Shown here in pieces: positions 42,317 to 49,444 of a stretch of 50,850 nt of DNA (positions are counted from its first letter, which is position 1; the number at the start of each line of letters is the position of its first letter). The position numbers were made by a program, and so were the translations under genes. The notes under the pieces are model-generated. The model had not been told where the DNA came from. It searched no databases and worked only from the letters and a program-made list of their open reading frames with translations. The stretch is from positions 1 to 50,850 of the forward strand of contig JAFQVJ010000070.1 of assembly GCA_017408025.1 (NCBI GenBank), given 5' to 3'. This DNA comes from Lachnospiraceae bacterium. GTDB taxonomy: Bacteria; Bacillota; Clostridia; Lachnospirales; Lachnospiraceae.

Positions 42317-42357
42317 TTTAATACCTCACTTTCACGATAATTGTTAGATATAATTAT

Positions 42358-42391
42358 AGCCCATATACGGACAATTGTCAATTATTGGGCT
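42358..42391. promoter_or_regulatory. Imperfect 34-bp palindrome between two HTH genes
   Basis: AGCCCATATA ... TATTGGGCT arms surround a perfect GACAATTGTC centre (42370-42379). It lies between divergent small HTH genes and is a likely operator for one of them. Confidence 0.6.
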
Positions 42392-42439
42392 ACTTTGTAT
42401 GATTAATATATAAGAATGAAAGAAGGTGTATAAAAACTT

Positions 42440-42646
42440 ATGATTTCTTTTGATAAATTGTGGGTAACATTGAAAGAAAAGAACATTTCTCAATACAAAT
42501 TGATTAAAGAGTATAAAGTTAGTACGGGGCAGTTAGATAGATTGCGTAAGAACGGAAATGTAAATACATATACATTAGACCAATTATGCAAGATACTAAA
42601 CTGTAAGCTTGAAGATATAGCAGAATTTATAGAAGATGAAGCATAG
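42440..42646 (+). CDS. Small XRE-family regulator
   Basis: A 68-residue HTH protein with the pattern NISQYKLIKEYKVSTGQLDR and LCKILNCKLEDIAEF, typical of the small YozG-like Cro/C1 family. It is divergent from the excisionase-like gene and convergent with the integrase gene. It is likely an autoregulator of the integration module. Confidence 0.85.
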   Translation: MISFDKLWVTLKEKNISQYKLIKEYKVSTGQLDRLRKNGNVNTYTLDQLCKILNCKLEDIAEFIEDEA

Positions 42647-42697
42647 AAACTTTTGATTATGATTGATACAAAGTTTCTATGCTTTTATTAGTTTGTA

Positions 42698-43915
42698 TTA
42701 CATTTTATCCAAATTATTCAACAGTTCTTCAATACCCCTATCCGAGATAGCAAGATAATATCTATGTGTGACCGCACTACTTGCATGACCCATTTGATTG
42801 CATAATAAGTGTTCTGGTGTGTTTAAGACTGCAAGGGTAGTTCCGTAAGTGTGCCTTAAATAATGGTATTTAAACATTATATTATGTTCATGCTGCAAGG
42901 TTCTGGAATGATACTTCATAGAGTTTACTGTTTGTATCTTTCCGTTAGACAATGAATTGACAAGTTCCAAAGATGATATTGTTTGTCCGTCTATGTCTTG
43001 TATAAATGTTTGATTCTGCTGCCTTTGTGCCGATAATTCCATTTCATCCTTTTCCTGCTGCCTTTTTAGCTTTTTGAAGTATTTCTTTAGCTTCTCGCAC
43101 AGATATACTTTTCTTTTTGCATTTCTGGTCTTTAAAGGCACTAATTTAATCAAGCCTTCTTGATATTGCATTTGTCTGTCTATTGTTATACAACCATTCT
43201 TTAAATCGACATTCTTCCATTTAAGTCCATAACATTCATTGATTCTTAAACCACAGTATTTTCCTAATAGATATGCGGTTTCCGCATTTGAACCTTTAAA
43301 ATAATTATCCAATTTAACAAGAGTATCAGTATCAAAGTATACTATATCAGTATCTTCATCTATTTTCATTTGCGGCATATGTATTTTAGTGTCTTTATTT
43401 ACACATAGTTTATTGTAATCATCTACAGACAAATAGTTTCTGGAATAAGCCTGACCGAATATGAGATAAAACATTTTTAAGAATGATTCGGTGTATGTAT
43501 AGGCTCTGTCATCTATATAATACAGTTCATCCAGATAATCTTGAATTTGTGCTACAGTAATATCATCAATATACTTGCTGCCAAATCTCTTTTTCAAATG
43601 GTTGTTCCATAAGCTGTCCTGCTTCTTGATAGTTCCGTAGGCTTTGCCGCTTCTACCTTTTTCACAATATTCCTCATACACTTCCTTTACAGTTTTTCTT
43701 ATTACTTCCTTTTGTTGCGGCAGCAGGGCTTTTGCCTGCTCTTGTGCTATGGCTAATGCTCTTGCCTTCGCCGCTTGTTTTGCGGTCTTGAATGGATTTC
43801 CTGCTTCATTCTTGGTTCTTCTCTGGATTTTATTCTCTCCATTTACTTTAATGATAAAGCGGTAAGCCCAAAAACCATTTTTTAATTGATATACTCCAAC
43901 TTCTTGATTTTCCAT
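42698..43915 (-). CDS. Tyrosine recombinase (integrase) of the element
   Basis: A 405-residue integrase of the Tn916/phage group. An N-terminal arm-binding domain (about residues 1-60) and a core-binding SAM-like domain (about 65-165) precede the catalytic domain: Arg in CGLRINECYG (about 219), HYLRHTYGT (about 347), GHASSAVTHRYY (Tyr about 385). The gene starts about 140 bases from the right attachment core and is read inward. This is the usual placement for the enzyme that inserted the element in rubrerythrin. AAGGAGTG precedes ATG. Confidence 0.95.
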   Translation of the reverse strand: MENQEVGVYQLKNGFWAYRFIIKVNGENKIQRRTKNEAGNPFKTAKQAAKARALAIAQEQAKALLPQQKEVIRKTVKEVYEEYCEKGRSGKAYGTIKKQDSLWNNHLKKRFGSKYIDDITVAQIQDYLDELYYIDDRAYTYTESFLKMFYLIFGQAYSRNYLSVDDYNKLCVNKDTKIHMPQMKIDEDTDIVYFDTDTLVKLDNYFKGSNAETAYLLGKYCGLRINECYGLKWKNVDLKNGCITIDRQMQYQEGLIKLVPLKTRNAKRKVYLCEKLKKYFKKLKRQQEKDEMELSAQRQQNQTFIQDIDGQTISSLELVNSLSNGKIQTVNSMKYHSRTLQHEHNIMFKYHYLRHTYGTTLAVLNTPEHLLCNQMGHASSAVTHRYYLAISDRGIEELLNNLDKM

Positions 43916-43935
43916 AAATAAACACTCCTTATAAG

Positions 43936-44000
43936 TTGACTTTTTGTTGACCTAACTTGCAAGAAGTTGTTATAATATGTACGGAAATTGACCTTTGACC
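43936..44000. other. Right integrase arm-site region
   Basis: TTGACT/TTGACC motifs start at 43936, 43947, 43988 and 43995. The first two are 11 bases apart and the third is 41 bases further on, close to the left-end spacing (11 and 40). The 12-mer TTTGACCTTTGA is shared with the left end, and a 14-bp inverted match to 36011-36024 lies at 43962-43975. Confidence 0.6.
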
Positions 44001-44054
44001 TTTGAAAGATGTTAAGAGTTGATAAGAGTTGCAGAAGTTTCTCTTGCGATTCCA

Positions 44055-44137
44055 ATGATACAGTTCATGAGATGGCTAGAGACGAAGCTAGACATGGAAA
44101 AGCGTTTGAAGGTCTCTTAAACAGATACTTCGGTTAA
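44055..44137 (+). pseudogene. Displaced 3' end of the rubrerythrin gene, with right attachment core
   Basis: The 40-bp core 44055-44094 plus 43 more bases encode the last 27 or so residues of rubrerythrin, ending in RYFG and TAA. It has no start of its own. This is the original chromosomal gene end, pushed aside by the integration. Its terminator follows at 44174. Confidence 0.85.
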
Positions 44138-44173
44138 TAAAATAACTTAGTAAAATAATTTAATAAATAGTTT

Positions 44174-44218
44174 AAAGGGATTTGACGATGGTATTGTTGT
44201 TCATCAGATAATCCCTTT
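44174..44218 (+). terminator. Original rubrerythrin terminator
   Basis: AAAGGGATT pairs with AATCCCTTT, then a short T run; it follows the displaced gene end by about 37 bases. Confidence 0.75.
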
Positions 44219-44248
44219 TGTTGTATAGGAAAGTCACGATAATGTTTT

Positions 44249-44440
44249 CTGCCCATAAGAGGAAAAATGTATCGCATGGTTGGAAGAATTTACAATAAAA
44301 TATAATATTCTCTGCCCATAGGAGAAAAAATGTATCGTATGGTTGGAAGAATTTACAATAAAATATAATATTCTCTGCCCATAGGAGGAAAAATGTATCG
44401 TATGGTTGGAAGAATTTATGATAAAATATAATTTTTTCTG
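44249..44440. repeat. 62/63-bp tandem repeat, three units each with a 12-codon ORF
   Basis: Units start with TCTGCCCATA at 44249, 44311 and 44374, and a degraded fourth starts near 44437. Each contains a purine-rich ribosome-site-like stretch (AGAGG, GGAG or AGGAGG), then ATG and a 12-codon reading frame ending in TAA: 44267-44305, 44330-44368 and 44393-44431. The peptides are MYRMVGRIYNKI twice and MYRMVGRIYDKI once. On the minus strand the repeat is open as a 21-residue repeat, which may be incidental. No CRISPR-like spacers are present. The flanking stretch to 44649 holds no gene. Confidence 0.75.
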
Positions 44441-44649
44441 ACCATGAGTGTTGTAAAACTGCTCTATGGGAAGAAAAAGTAAGTACAATACTTAAAAAAA
44501 TCTAACCATACAAGGCAAAAGGTGTTATGTGGGTAGAAAAACTTCCGAGATTGAGGCAAAGTTTCTTACCATGAATAATAAAAAATACACAATATTGTCT
44601 CTTTGTATGATATAATATATCCACTGTATTTAGCGAGTGGAGAGGAGAG

Positions 44650-45078
44650 ATGGTTAATATGGGATTTGGAACAGATGATTTTTCAAGAATTGATACAGGT
44701 TTTACAATTTTTATGATCTTGTTTGCTCTAATGTTTGTTGCTATTATTGGTGTTTTTATTGTGGTCGCCGTAAAAGGAATAGGGACATGGAACAAGAATA
44801 ATAAATCACCTAGATTGACGGTACATGCGACAGTTATCTCTAAGAGAACTATGGCACATCACCGCGACTCTGGTGTGCATGGAACTGGAATGCATGGTGG
44901 ATATTCTACCATGTATTTTGTAGCATTTCAGGTAGATAGCGGAGATAGAATGGAGCTACAGGTAGAAGGTAGTGAATTCGGTATACTGGTAGAAGGTGAC
45001 AATGGATATCTGACATTTCAAGGGACTAGGTATTTAGGGTTCCAACGTCGGCTGCAAAGTGGAGCAAGTTCCTCATGA
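44650..45078 (+). CDS. DUF2500 family membrane protein
   Basis: A 142-residue protein of the DUF2500 family. One membrane segment (about residues 20-43) is followed by a soluble beta domain (LTVHATVISKRT, MYFVAFQVDSGDRMELQV, GDNGYLTFQGTRYLGF). Function is unknown to me. The His/Gly-rich loop (HHRDSGVHGTGMHGG) is typical of the family insertion. GAGAGGAGAG precedes ATG 44650; ATG 44659 is also possible. Confidence 0.85.
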   Translation: MVNMGFGTDDFSRIDTGFTIFMILFALMFVAIIGVFIVVAVKGIGTWNKNNKSPRLTVHATVISKRTMAHHRDSGVHGTGMHGGYSTMYFVAFQVDSGDRMELQVEGSEFGILVEGDNGYLTFQGTRYLGFQRRLQSGASSS

Positions 45079-45165
45079 ATGAGGGATTATGGGAGTTAAA
45101 GTGGACTTGTAATAGGCTTAGAGTGTCAAAAGCCTTAATCTTAATAGGAAATTCTGTAAATAGAG

Positions 45166-45194
45166 ACAGCCCTGTCCAATTTGGACAGGGCTGT
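45166..45194. terminator. Bidirectional terminator between convergent genes
   Basis: ACAGCCCTGTCC pairs perfectly with GGACAGGGCTGT around a 5-base loop. It lies between DUF2500 (plus) and the esterase (minus). A degenerate copy of the 9332-9366 sequence precedes it (45124-45140). Confidence 0.8.
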
Positions 45195-45234
45195 ATTAAT
45201 GTAATGTGCTTATCCTATACTAGTAGTATAAAAA

Positions 45235-46140
45235 TTATTTACACAATCTTCTGATAAATCTTTCTTCTATATCCAATACTTCCTTTGACCAGAATTCTCT
45301 TCCGCCGTGATGAGCGCCTAATACCTGATAGAATGTTGCGTCTTTTTCAGCTTTTCTCAAGGCATCATATAATTCACAGGCTTGTCCGAACGGAACCAGC
45401 TCATCATTTGTTCCATGGAACATAAGAATCGGTGGAAGAACTCTATCCTTGCTGACATAATTGGCAACGATAGTTGGCTTAACCAACTCTGGATGCTCAA
45501 GTACAGGTACGCCACCTATTTCCAGACCTTCAGGGCTGTCAGGTGTGCGATGATCCTGTGAGGAAGGTTCGTCATTCATGGTAAGGAAATTTGTTGGTCC
45601 ATAATGGTCGATAACACCACTTACAATAGGTTTATGGCTTCGTCTGCCATCCTCCTCTAAATCTTCTATTCCATACGAGAATGATGCAATCATAGCAGTG
45701 TGTGCACCAGATGAATCACCCATCAGAAATATATTTTCGGGATTAACGTTATAATCTTCAGCATGTTCACGCATAAAGTGAACACCAGCCTTGGCATCAA
45801 GAGCCTGTGCTGGGAAAATGGCACATTCTGAACCTCGATATTCAAGTGCTGCAACAACAAACCCTCTCATGGCAAGATGGCTTAACCCAGGTACACGTCC
45901 TTTTACGTATTGCTCATGAAAAGCAGAACCAGGTATAAATACTATACAAGGCAATTTATCCCCTGCATTGATTGGTCTTATAATCTGCAAATGTAATTGT
46001 CTGTCGCCACGTTTGATGTAGGGAACATCCTCGCTATAATGAATCTCGTAGTTGTCCATATGAGGCTGCATTGGTATCATCCCCTCTGCGGAGGCTGTGC
46101 TCATAGGGAAATCTTCCCTGCTTATATTAAGTGGTTCCAT
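45235..46140 (-). CDS. Alpha/beta-hydrolase, carboxylesterase-like
   Basis: A 301-residue alpha/beta hydrolase. The nucleophile elbow is GDSSGAH (Ser about residue 144). The oxyanion-side segment is IVFIPGSAFHEQY, the acid lies in MFHGTNDELVPFGQ, and the catalytic His is in LGAHHGG near the C-terminus. This resembles feruloyl/acetyl xylan esterase-like (BD-FAE) enzymes used on plant polysaccharides. No signal peptide is seen. AAAGGAG precedes the ATG. Confidence 0.88.
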   Translation of the reverse strand: MEPLNISREDFPMSTASAEGMIPMQPHMDNYEIHYSEDVPYIKRGDRQLHLQIIRPINAGDKLPCIVFIPGSAFHEQYVKGRVPGLSHLAMRGFVVAALEYRGSECAIFPAQALDAKAGVHFMREHAEDYNVNPENIFLMGDSSGAHTAMIASFSYGIEDLEEDGRRSHKPIVSGVIDHYGPTNFLTMNDEPSSQDHRTPDSPEGLEIGGVPVLEHPELVKPTIVANYVSKDRVLPPILMFHGTNDELVPFGQACELYDALRKAEKDATFYQVLGAHHGGREFWSKEVLDIEERFIRRLCK

Positions 46141-46237
46141 TGTATGCTCCTTTCTGTATTAAGAGATAAATTTTTAAGGTTGCTAATAAACTTCAAACTA
46201 TAAGCTAGTATATCACATAAATATTGAATAGCATATT

Positions 46238-46825
46238 TTAAAATACGCCTGTTACAAATATTTCGATTCCGATGAAGATAAGAATAGCACCGCCAAGGAA
46301 ACAAGCTTTATTTGATAACCATGTACCAAACTTCTTACCGATTACAACGCCGGCAAAGCATATTATAAAAGTGACAGCTGCAATAATAAGTGAGCACACA
46401 AGTGCCATAATCCAGTTATAATGAGATATTGTGAAACCAACAGATAGTGCATCTATGGATGTGGCAATTCCCTGTAATAATAATGCCTTAAGACCAAGCT
46501 TTGTAGAAGTCTCATTCTCGTCACTATCCTTTTTAAAAGCATCCATTATCATTCCGCTTCCTATATAAACTAAAAGCAAAAGGGCAATCCATGGAATCAT
46601 TTTTTCAAATGTCTTGAAATATTGTGCGATAGTGTGTACGCACACCCATCCAGTCATAGGCATCAATGCCTGAAAGAATGCAAAAGCACCTGCGATTATG
46701 CAAGTTTTTCTTCTTCGCATTTTTGGCTCGTTTAAGCCGTTTGCAAGAGACACAGAAAAGGCATCCATAGCCAGACCTATGCCTAGTAAAATGCTTTGCG
46801 CCACAAAGCCGAAGCTCCAATTCAT
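46238..46825 (-). CDS. mntP: Manganese efflux pump MntP
   Basis: A 195-residue membrane protein with six membrane segments and two inverted repeats containing the acidic motifs GLAMDAFSVSLANG and GIATSIDALSVGF, which line the ion path in this family. The Mn riboswitch upstream supports the substrate. ATG 46825 is favoured by AGGAGG; the longer reading frame further upstream would enter the riboswitch. Confidence 0.93.
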   Translation of the reverse strand: MNWSFGFVAQSILLGIGLAMDAFSVSLANGLNEPKMRRRKTCIIAGAFAFFQALMPMTGWVCVHTIAQYFKTFEKMIPWIALLLLVYIGSGMIMDAFKKDSDENETSTKLGLKALLLQGIATSIDALSVGFTISHYNWIMALVCSLIIAAVTFIICFAGVVIGKKFGTWLSNKACFLGGAILIFIGIEIFVTGVF

Positions 46826-46865
46826 AATAAGTCCTCCTAGGTGTGAAAAATAGTGTAGAAATAAA

Positions 46866-47070
46866 AACATCCAAGTATATCATATGCTATACTTGGAACT
46901 CACAAAACAATATAATACGGCCCATGTATAGTCATAATGATACACATGAGTCTCGCAATTTAAAATAAGCCAGAATTGACCCAATCAGTCTTTTCAGTAT
47001 GTTGACTTATTACGTTCGAAGCCTTGGTATATGATGCCAGTGCGTGAACGCTCGCTACTCCCTCACAGGA
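46866..47070 (-). ncRNA. yybP-ykoY manganese riboswitch of mntP
   Basis: Read on the minus strand the leader starts with GAGGGAGTAGCG (near 47066) and contains AAGTCAACAT and GCGAGACTCATG, the conserved loop elements of the yybP-ykoY aptamer. It ends with a CCAAGTATA/TATACTTGG hairpin and T-rich tail (46869-46895), the likely expression-platform terminator. Mn would stabilise the aptamer and permit transcription into mntP. Confidence 0.85.
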
Positions 47071-47083
47071 ATTTATTGAAAAT

Positions 47084-47112
47084 AGTTTATCAATAAAGAG
47101 AAGGCTTGTCAA
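47084..47112 (-). promoter_or_regulatory. Promoter of the mntP riboswitch transcript
   Basis: On the minus strand TTGACA (47112-47107) and TAAACT (47089-47084) are 17 bases apart, about 18 bases upstream of the aptamer. Upstream lie two direct copies of GAACCATCATG (47133-47154) of unknown meaning. Confidence 0.65.
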
Positions 47113-47268
47113 CGAAAAAATTTGAACCATCATGGAACCATCATGGAAAAATAGAAAAAATAAAAATAGTACTAAAGTTCTAAAAAAATATGCCGATATA
47201 TATAGTGACAGTAGTAAACAGGTGATGTAGTTTTTTTCAAGGAGGAGATTACCGCAGAAGCTTTAGCT

Positions 47269-47550
47269 ATGATGTCAAGGATGTCGCAGACAGAAATGAT
47301 TGCAAATGTACAAGGTTCAAGTCGCGTTCGCGGAAATTACAAGGATAACACTGGTAAAGGAAGTACTTTCGCGCAGCTGTTTGAGCAGGAACAAAACAAA
47401 TTACGTCAGCAGGAATTCAATGGAGTGAGCGAAACTGACCAAGCAGATATGGTTGACAATAGGATGGATGGAAAAGTTCATGTATATGACAACCACGGCA
47501 TGCTAAATTATTTCAGAATGACGATGTCAATGACAGATTTAAAAGGATGA
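47269..47550 (+). CDS. Hypothetical protein (93 aa)
   Basis: A 93-residue soluble protein, Gln-, Asn- and Met-rich, with no motif I know. A strong AAGGAGGAG site (47239-47247) lies 21 bases before the first ATG, too far for ATG 47269. The in-frame codon at ideal position is not a usual start, so the real start is uncertain (ATG 47269, 47272 or 47281). A long terminator hairpin follows, so it is transcribed alone. It might be a small regulatory or flagellar-export-related protein; nothing proves this. Confidence 0.5.
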   Translation: MMSRMSQTEMIANVQGSSRVRGNYKDNTGKGSTFAQLFEQEQNKLRQQEFNGVSETDQADMVDNRMDGKVHVYDNHGMLNYFRMTMSMTDLKG

Positions 47551-47579
47551 AACACAGATGAAAAGCACAACTAACAGGG

Positions 47580-47640
47580 ATATCCTCGGTTGAAGTGATT
47601 ATATTTTAGAAATCACAGAATCAGCCGAGGGTATTTCTTA
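47580..47640 (+). terminator. Long terminator hairpin
   Basis: ATATCCTCGGTT pairs with AGCCGAGGGTAT (with wobble) around an inner GTGATT/AATCAC hairpin, followed by TTTCTTATT. Confidence 0.75.
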
Positions 47641-47747
47641 TTCTTGTCATTGCCAAAAAGTGTTGACATTTCATACAAATAAAGGTATATTTTTATTAGT
47701 TTAATAACATAAATATTTGTCCTATCCACTATGATAGGACATTTTTA

Positions 47748-47806
47748 CTTGTTGTATTAGTAAATTTCTCAAAACTTTTCTATACAACAAAAATGCTCCG
47801 CTAGGG
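47748..47806. repeat. Degenerate copy of the dispersed repeat
   Basis: TTGTTGTATTAGTAAATT ... CTATACAACAAAAATGCTCCGC, sharing the AACAAAAATGCTCCGC text with 25684-25699. It precedes trpB2 here and ileS there. Confidence 0.55.
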
Positions 47807-47878
47807 ATTGAGATAATCGTGTACTTTTTTTGGGGTTGCGATTTGGTCTGTGGCGGACAAGAAAGAGAGGAAAATGTA

Positions 47879-49252
47879 GTGGAAACAAAAATCCCTTACA
47901 AAATTTATCTTGAAGAGCACGAGATGCCAAAACAGTGGTACAATGTTCGTGCAGATATGAAGAAGAAGCCAGCTCCTATTTTAAATCCGGTCACATTGAA
48001 CCCGGTTACAGTAGAAGAATTATCAGCTATTTTCTGTGAAGAGCTTGCAAAGCAGGAGCTTGACGAAAATACAGCTTATTTCGATATACCAGAAGAAATC
48101 AGAAATTTCTACAAGATGTATAGACCATCTCCACTTGTCAGAGCGTATTGCCTTGAAGAAAAGCTTGGCACACCAGCTCATATCTATTATAAGTTTGAGG
48201 GAAATAATACATCAGGAAGTCACAAGCTTAATTCTGCTATCGCGCAGGCATATTATGCTAAGAAGCAGGGACTTAAGGGAGTGACGACAGAGACTGGCGC
48301 AGGTCAGTGGGGAACAGCCCTTTCTATGGCGTGTTCATACTTTGACATGGATTGTCAGGTGTATATGGTTAAATGTTCTTATGAACAGAAGCCATTTAGG
48401 CGAGAGGTAATGCGTACATATGGTGCACAGGTTACACCTTCACCATCCATGACTACAAATATAGGCAGAAAGATTAATGAGGAATTCCCGGGAACAACAG
48501 GAAGCCTTGGCTGTGCTATTTCGGAGGCAGTAGAAGCTGCTCAGTCACAGGATGGTTACAGATATGTATTAGGTTCAGTGCTCACACAGGTGCTTCTTCA
48601 TCAGTCGATTATCGGTCTTGAAACAAAGGCAGCTTTGGATAAGTATGGTGTTAAGGCAGATATGATTATCGGTTGTGCAGGCGGTGGTTCAAACCTTGGT
48701 GGACTTATCTCTCCATTTGCAGGTGAGATGTTAAGAGGTGAAGGGGATTATAAGCTTATAGCTGTTGAGCCATCCTCATGTCCAAGTCTTACAAGAGGTA
48801 AGTATGCTTATGATTACTGCGATACAGGAAAGGTTTGTCCGCTTCAGAAAATGTATACTCTTGGAAGTGGATATATTCCATCGGCGAGTCATGCAGGTGG
48901 TCTCCGTTATCATGGAATGAGCTCCGTTGTTTCAGAGCTTTACGATCAGGGATTGATGGAGGCAAGAAGTGTTAAGCAGACAGATGTATTCCAGGCAGCA
49001 GTTGATTTTGCGAGAGTTGAAGGAATACTTCCAGCACCAGAGAGCAGTCATGCTATCAAGGTTGCTATTGATGAGGCACTCAAATGTAAGGAAACTGGTG
49101 AGGCTAAGAATATTGTATTCGGTCTTACTGGAACAGGCTACTTTGATATGTATGCATATCAGAAGCATAATGATGGTATTATGGAGGATTATATCCCTAC
49201 AGATGAGGAAATTGCAAAGGCACTTGCAAAGCTTCCCAAGGTTGATATGTAG
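47879..49252 (+). CDS. trpB: Tryptophan synthase beta-like protein (TrpB2)
   Basis: A 457-residue PLP enzyme of the TrpB2 subgroup, which joins indole (or a related partner) and serine. The PLP lysine lies in SGSHKLNSAIAQ (about residue 115), the phosphate-binding loop is GCAGGGSNLGG, and the substrate loop is ETGAGQWGTAL. Extra N-terminal segment and overall length fit TrpB2 rather than the 400-residue TrpB1. No trpA or other trp genes are next to it, so it probably salvages free indole. GTG 47879 with GAGAGG at 47865-47870 is preferred over the upstream in-frame start at 47819. Confidence 0.88.
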   Translation: METKIPYKIYLEEHEMPKQWYNVRADMKKKPAPILNPVTLNPVTVEELSAIFCEELAKQELDENTAYFDIPEEIRNFYKMYRPSPLVRAYCLEEKLGTPAHIYYKFEGNNTSGSHKLNSAIAQAYYAKKQGLKGVTTETGAGQWGTALSMACSYFDMDCQVYMVKCSYEQKPFRREVMRTYGAQVTPSPSMTTNIGRKINEEFPGTTGSLGCAISEAVEAAQSQDGYRYVLGSVLTQVLLHQSIIGLETKAALDKYGVKADMIIGCAGGGSNLGGLISPFAGEMLRGEGDYKLIAVEPSSCPSLTRGKYAYDYCDTGKVCPLQKMYTLGSGYIPSASHAGGLRYHGMSSVVSELYDQGLMEARSVKQTDVFQAAVDFARVEGILPAPESSHAIKVAIDEALKCKETGEAKNIVFGLTGTGYFDMYAYQKHNDGIMEDYIPTDEEIAKALAKLPKVDM

Positions 49253-49373
49253 TAAATTTACCAATAATAAAAAATTTAGTAAAACTTCTTGTGTATATAT
49301 TAAAAACCATGTATTATTAATGTGCTTTGGATATTTATATGACAAGATAATGATAATAAAAAGACATATACCA

Positions 49374-49416
49374 AAGCTCATGAATTTCTACAAAGGTGTA
49401 GAGGTCATGGGCTTTT
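49374..49416 (+). terminator. Terminator after trpB2
   Basis: AGCTCATGA pairs with TCATGGGCT (one wobble), with an inner TCTACA/TGTAGA hairpin, followed by TTTT. An alternative pairing GCTTTGG/CCAAAGC begins 50 bases upstream. Confidence 0.75.
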
Positions 49417-49444
49417 GAGTATTAGTGTAGGAAGTGAGGAAAAT

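Larger units (their letters stand above)
35710..44054. mobile_element. 8.3-kb integrative element inserted in the rubrerythrin 3' end
   Basis: The boundaries are set by two exact 40-bp direct repeats, 35710-35749 and 44055-44094, the first within the rubrerythrin gene and the second starting the displaced gene end. A tyrosine integrase gene lies next to the right end. Four TTGAC[C/T] motifs flank each end as probable arm sites. Contents are an HNH protein, a 56-residue protein, a putative replication or HTH protein, a WYL regulator, three small minus-strand unknowns including a paralogue pair, a serine recombinase, a 426-residue zinc-ribbon protein, two small HTH proteins and the integrase. 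No conjugation or phage structural genes are seen, so it is probably a mobilisable or satellite-type element that needs a helper. Confidence 0.85.

Noticed and set aside
44249-44440. Possible CRISPR array
   Set aside because: The whole 62/63-bp unit is repeated with no unique spacers, and no cas genes are present.
44234-44488. Minus-strand 84-residue ORF in the tandem repeat
   Set aside because: It is open only because the repeat length is a multiple of three, and it has no good ribosome site. The plus-strand units have start, stop and ribosome-site-like sequence.
47821-47878. Longer N-terminus of trpB2 from 47819
   Set aside because: The added residues are not typical of the family, and GAGAGG with correct spacing supports GTG 47879.
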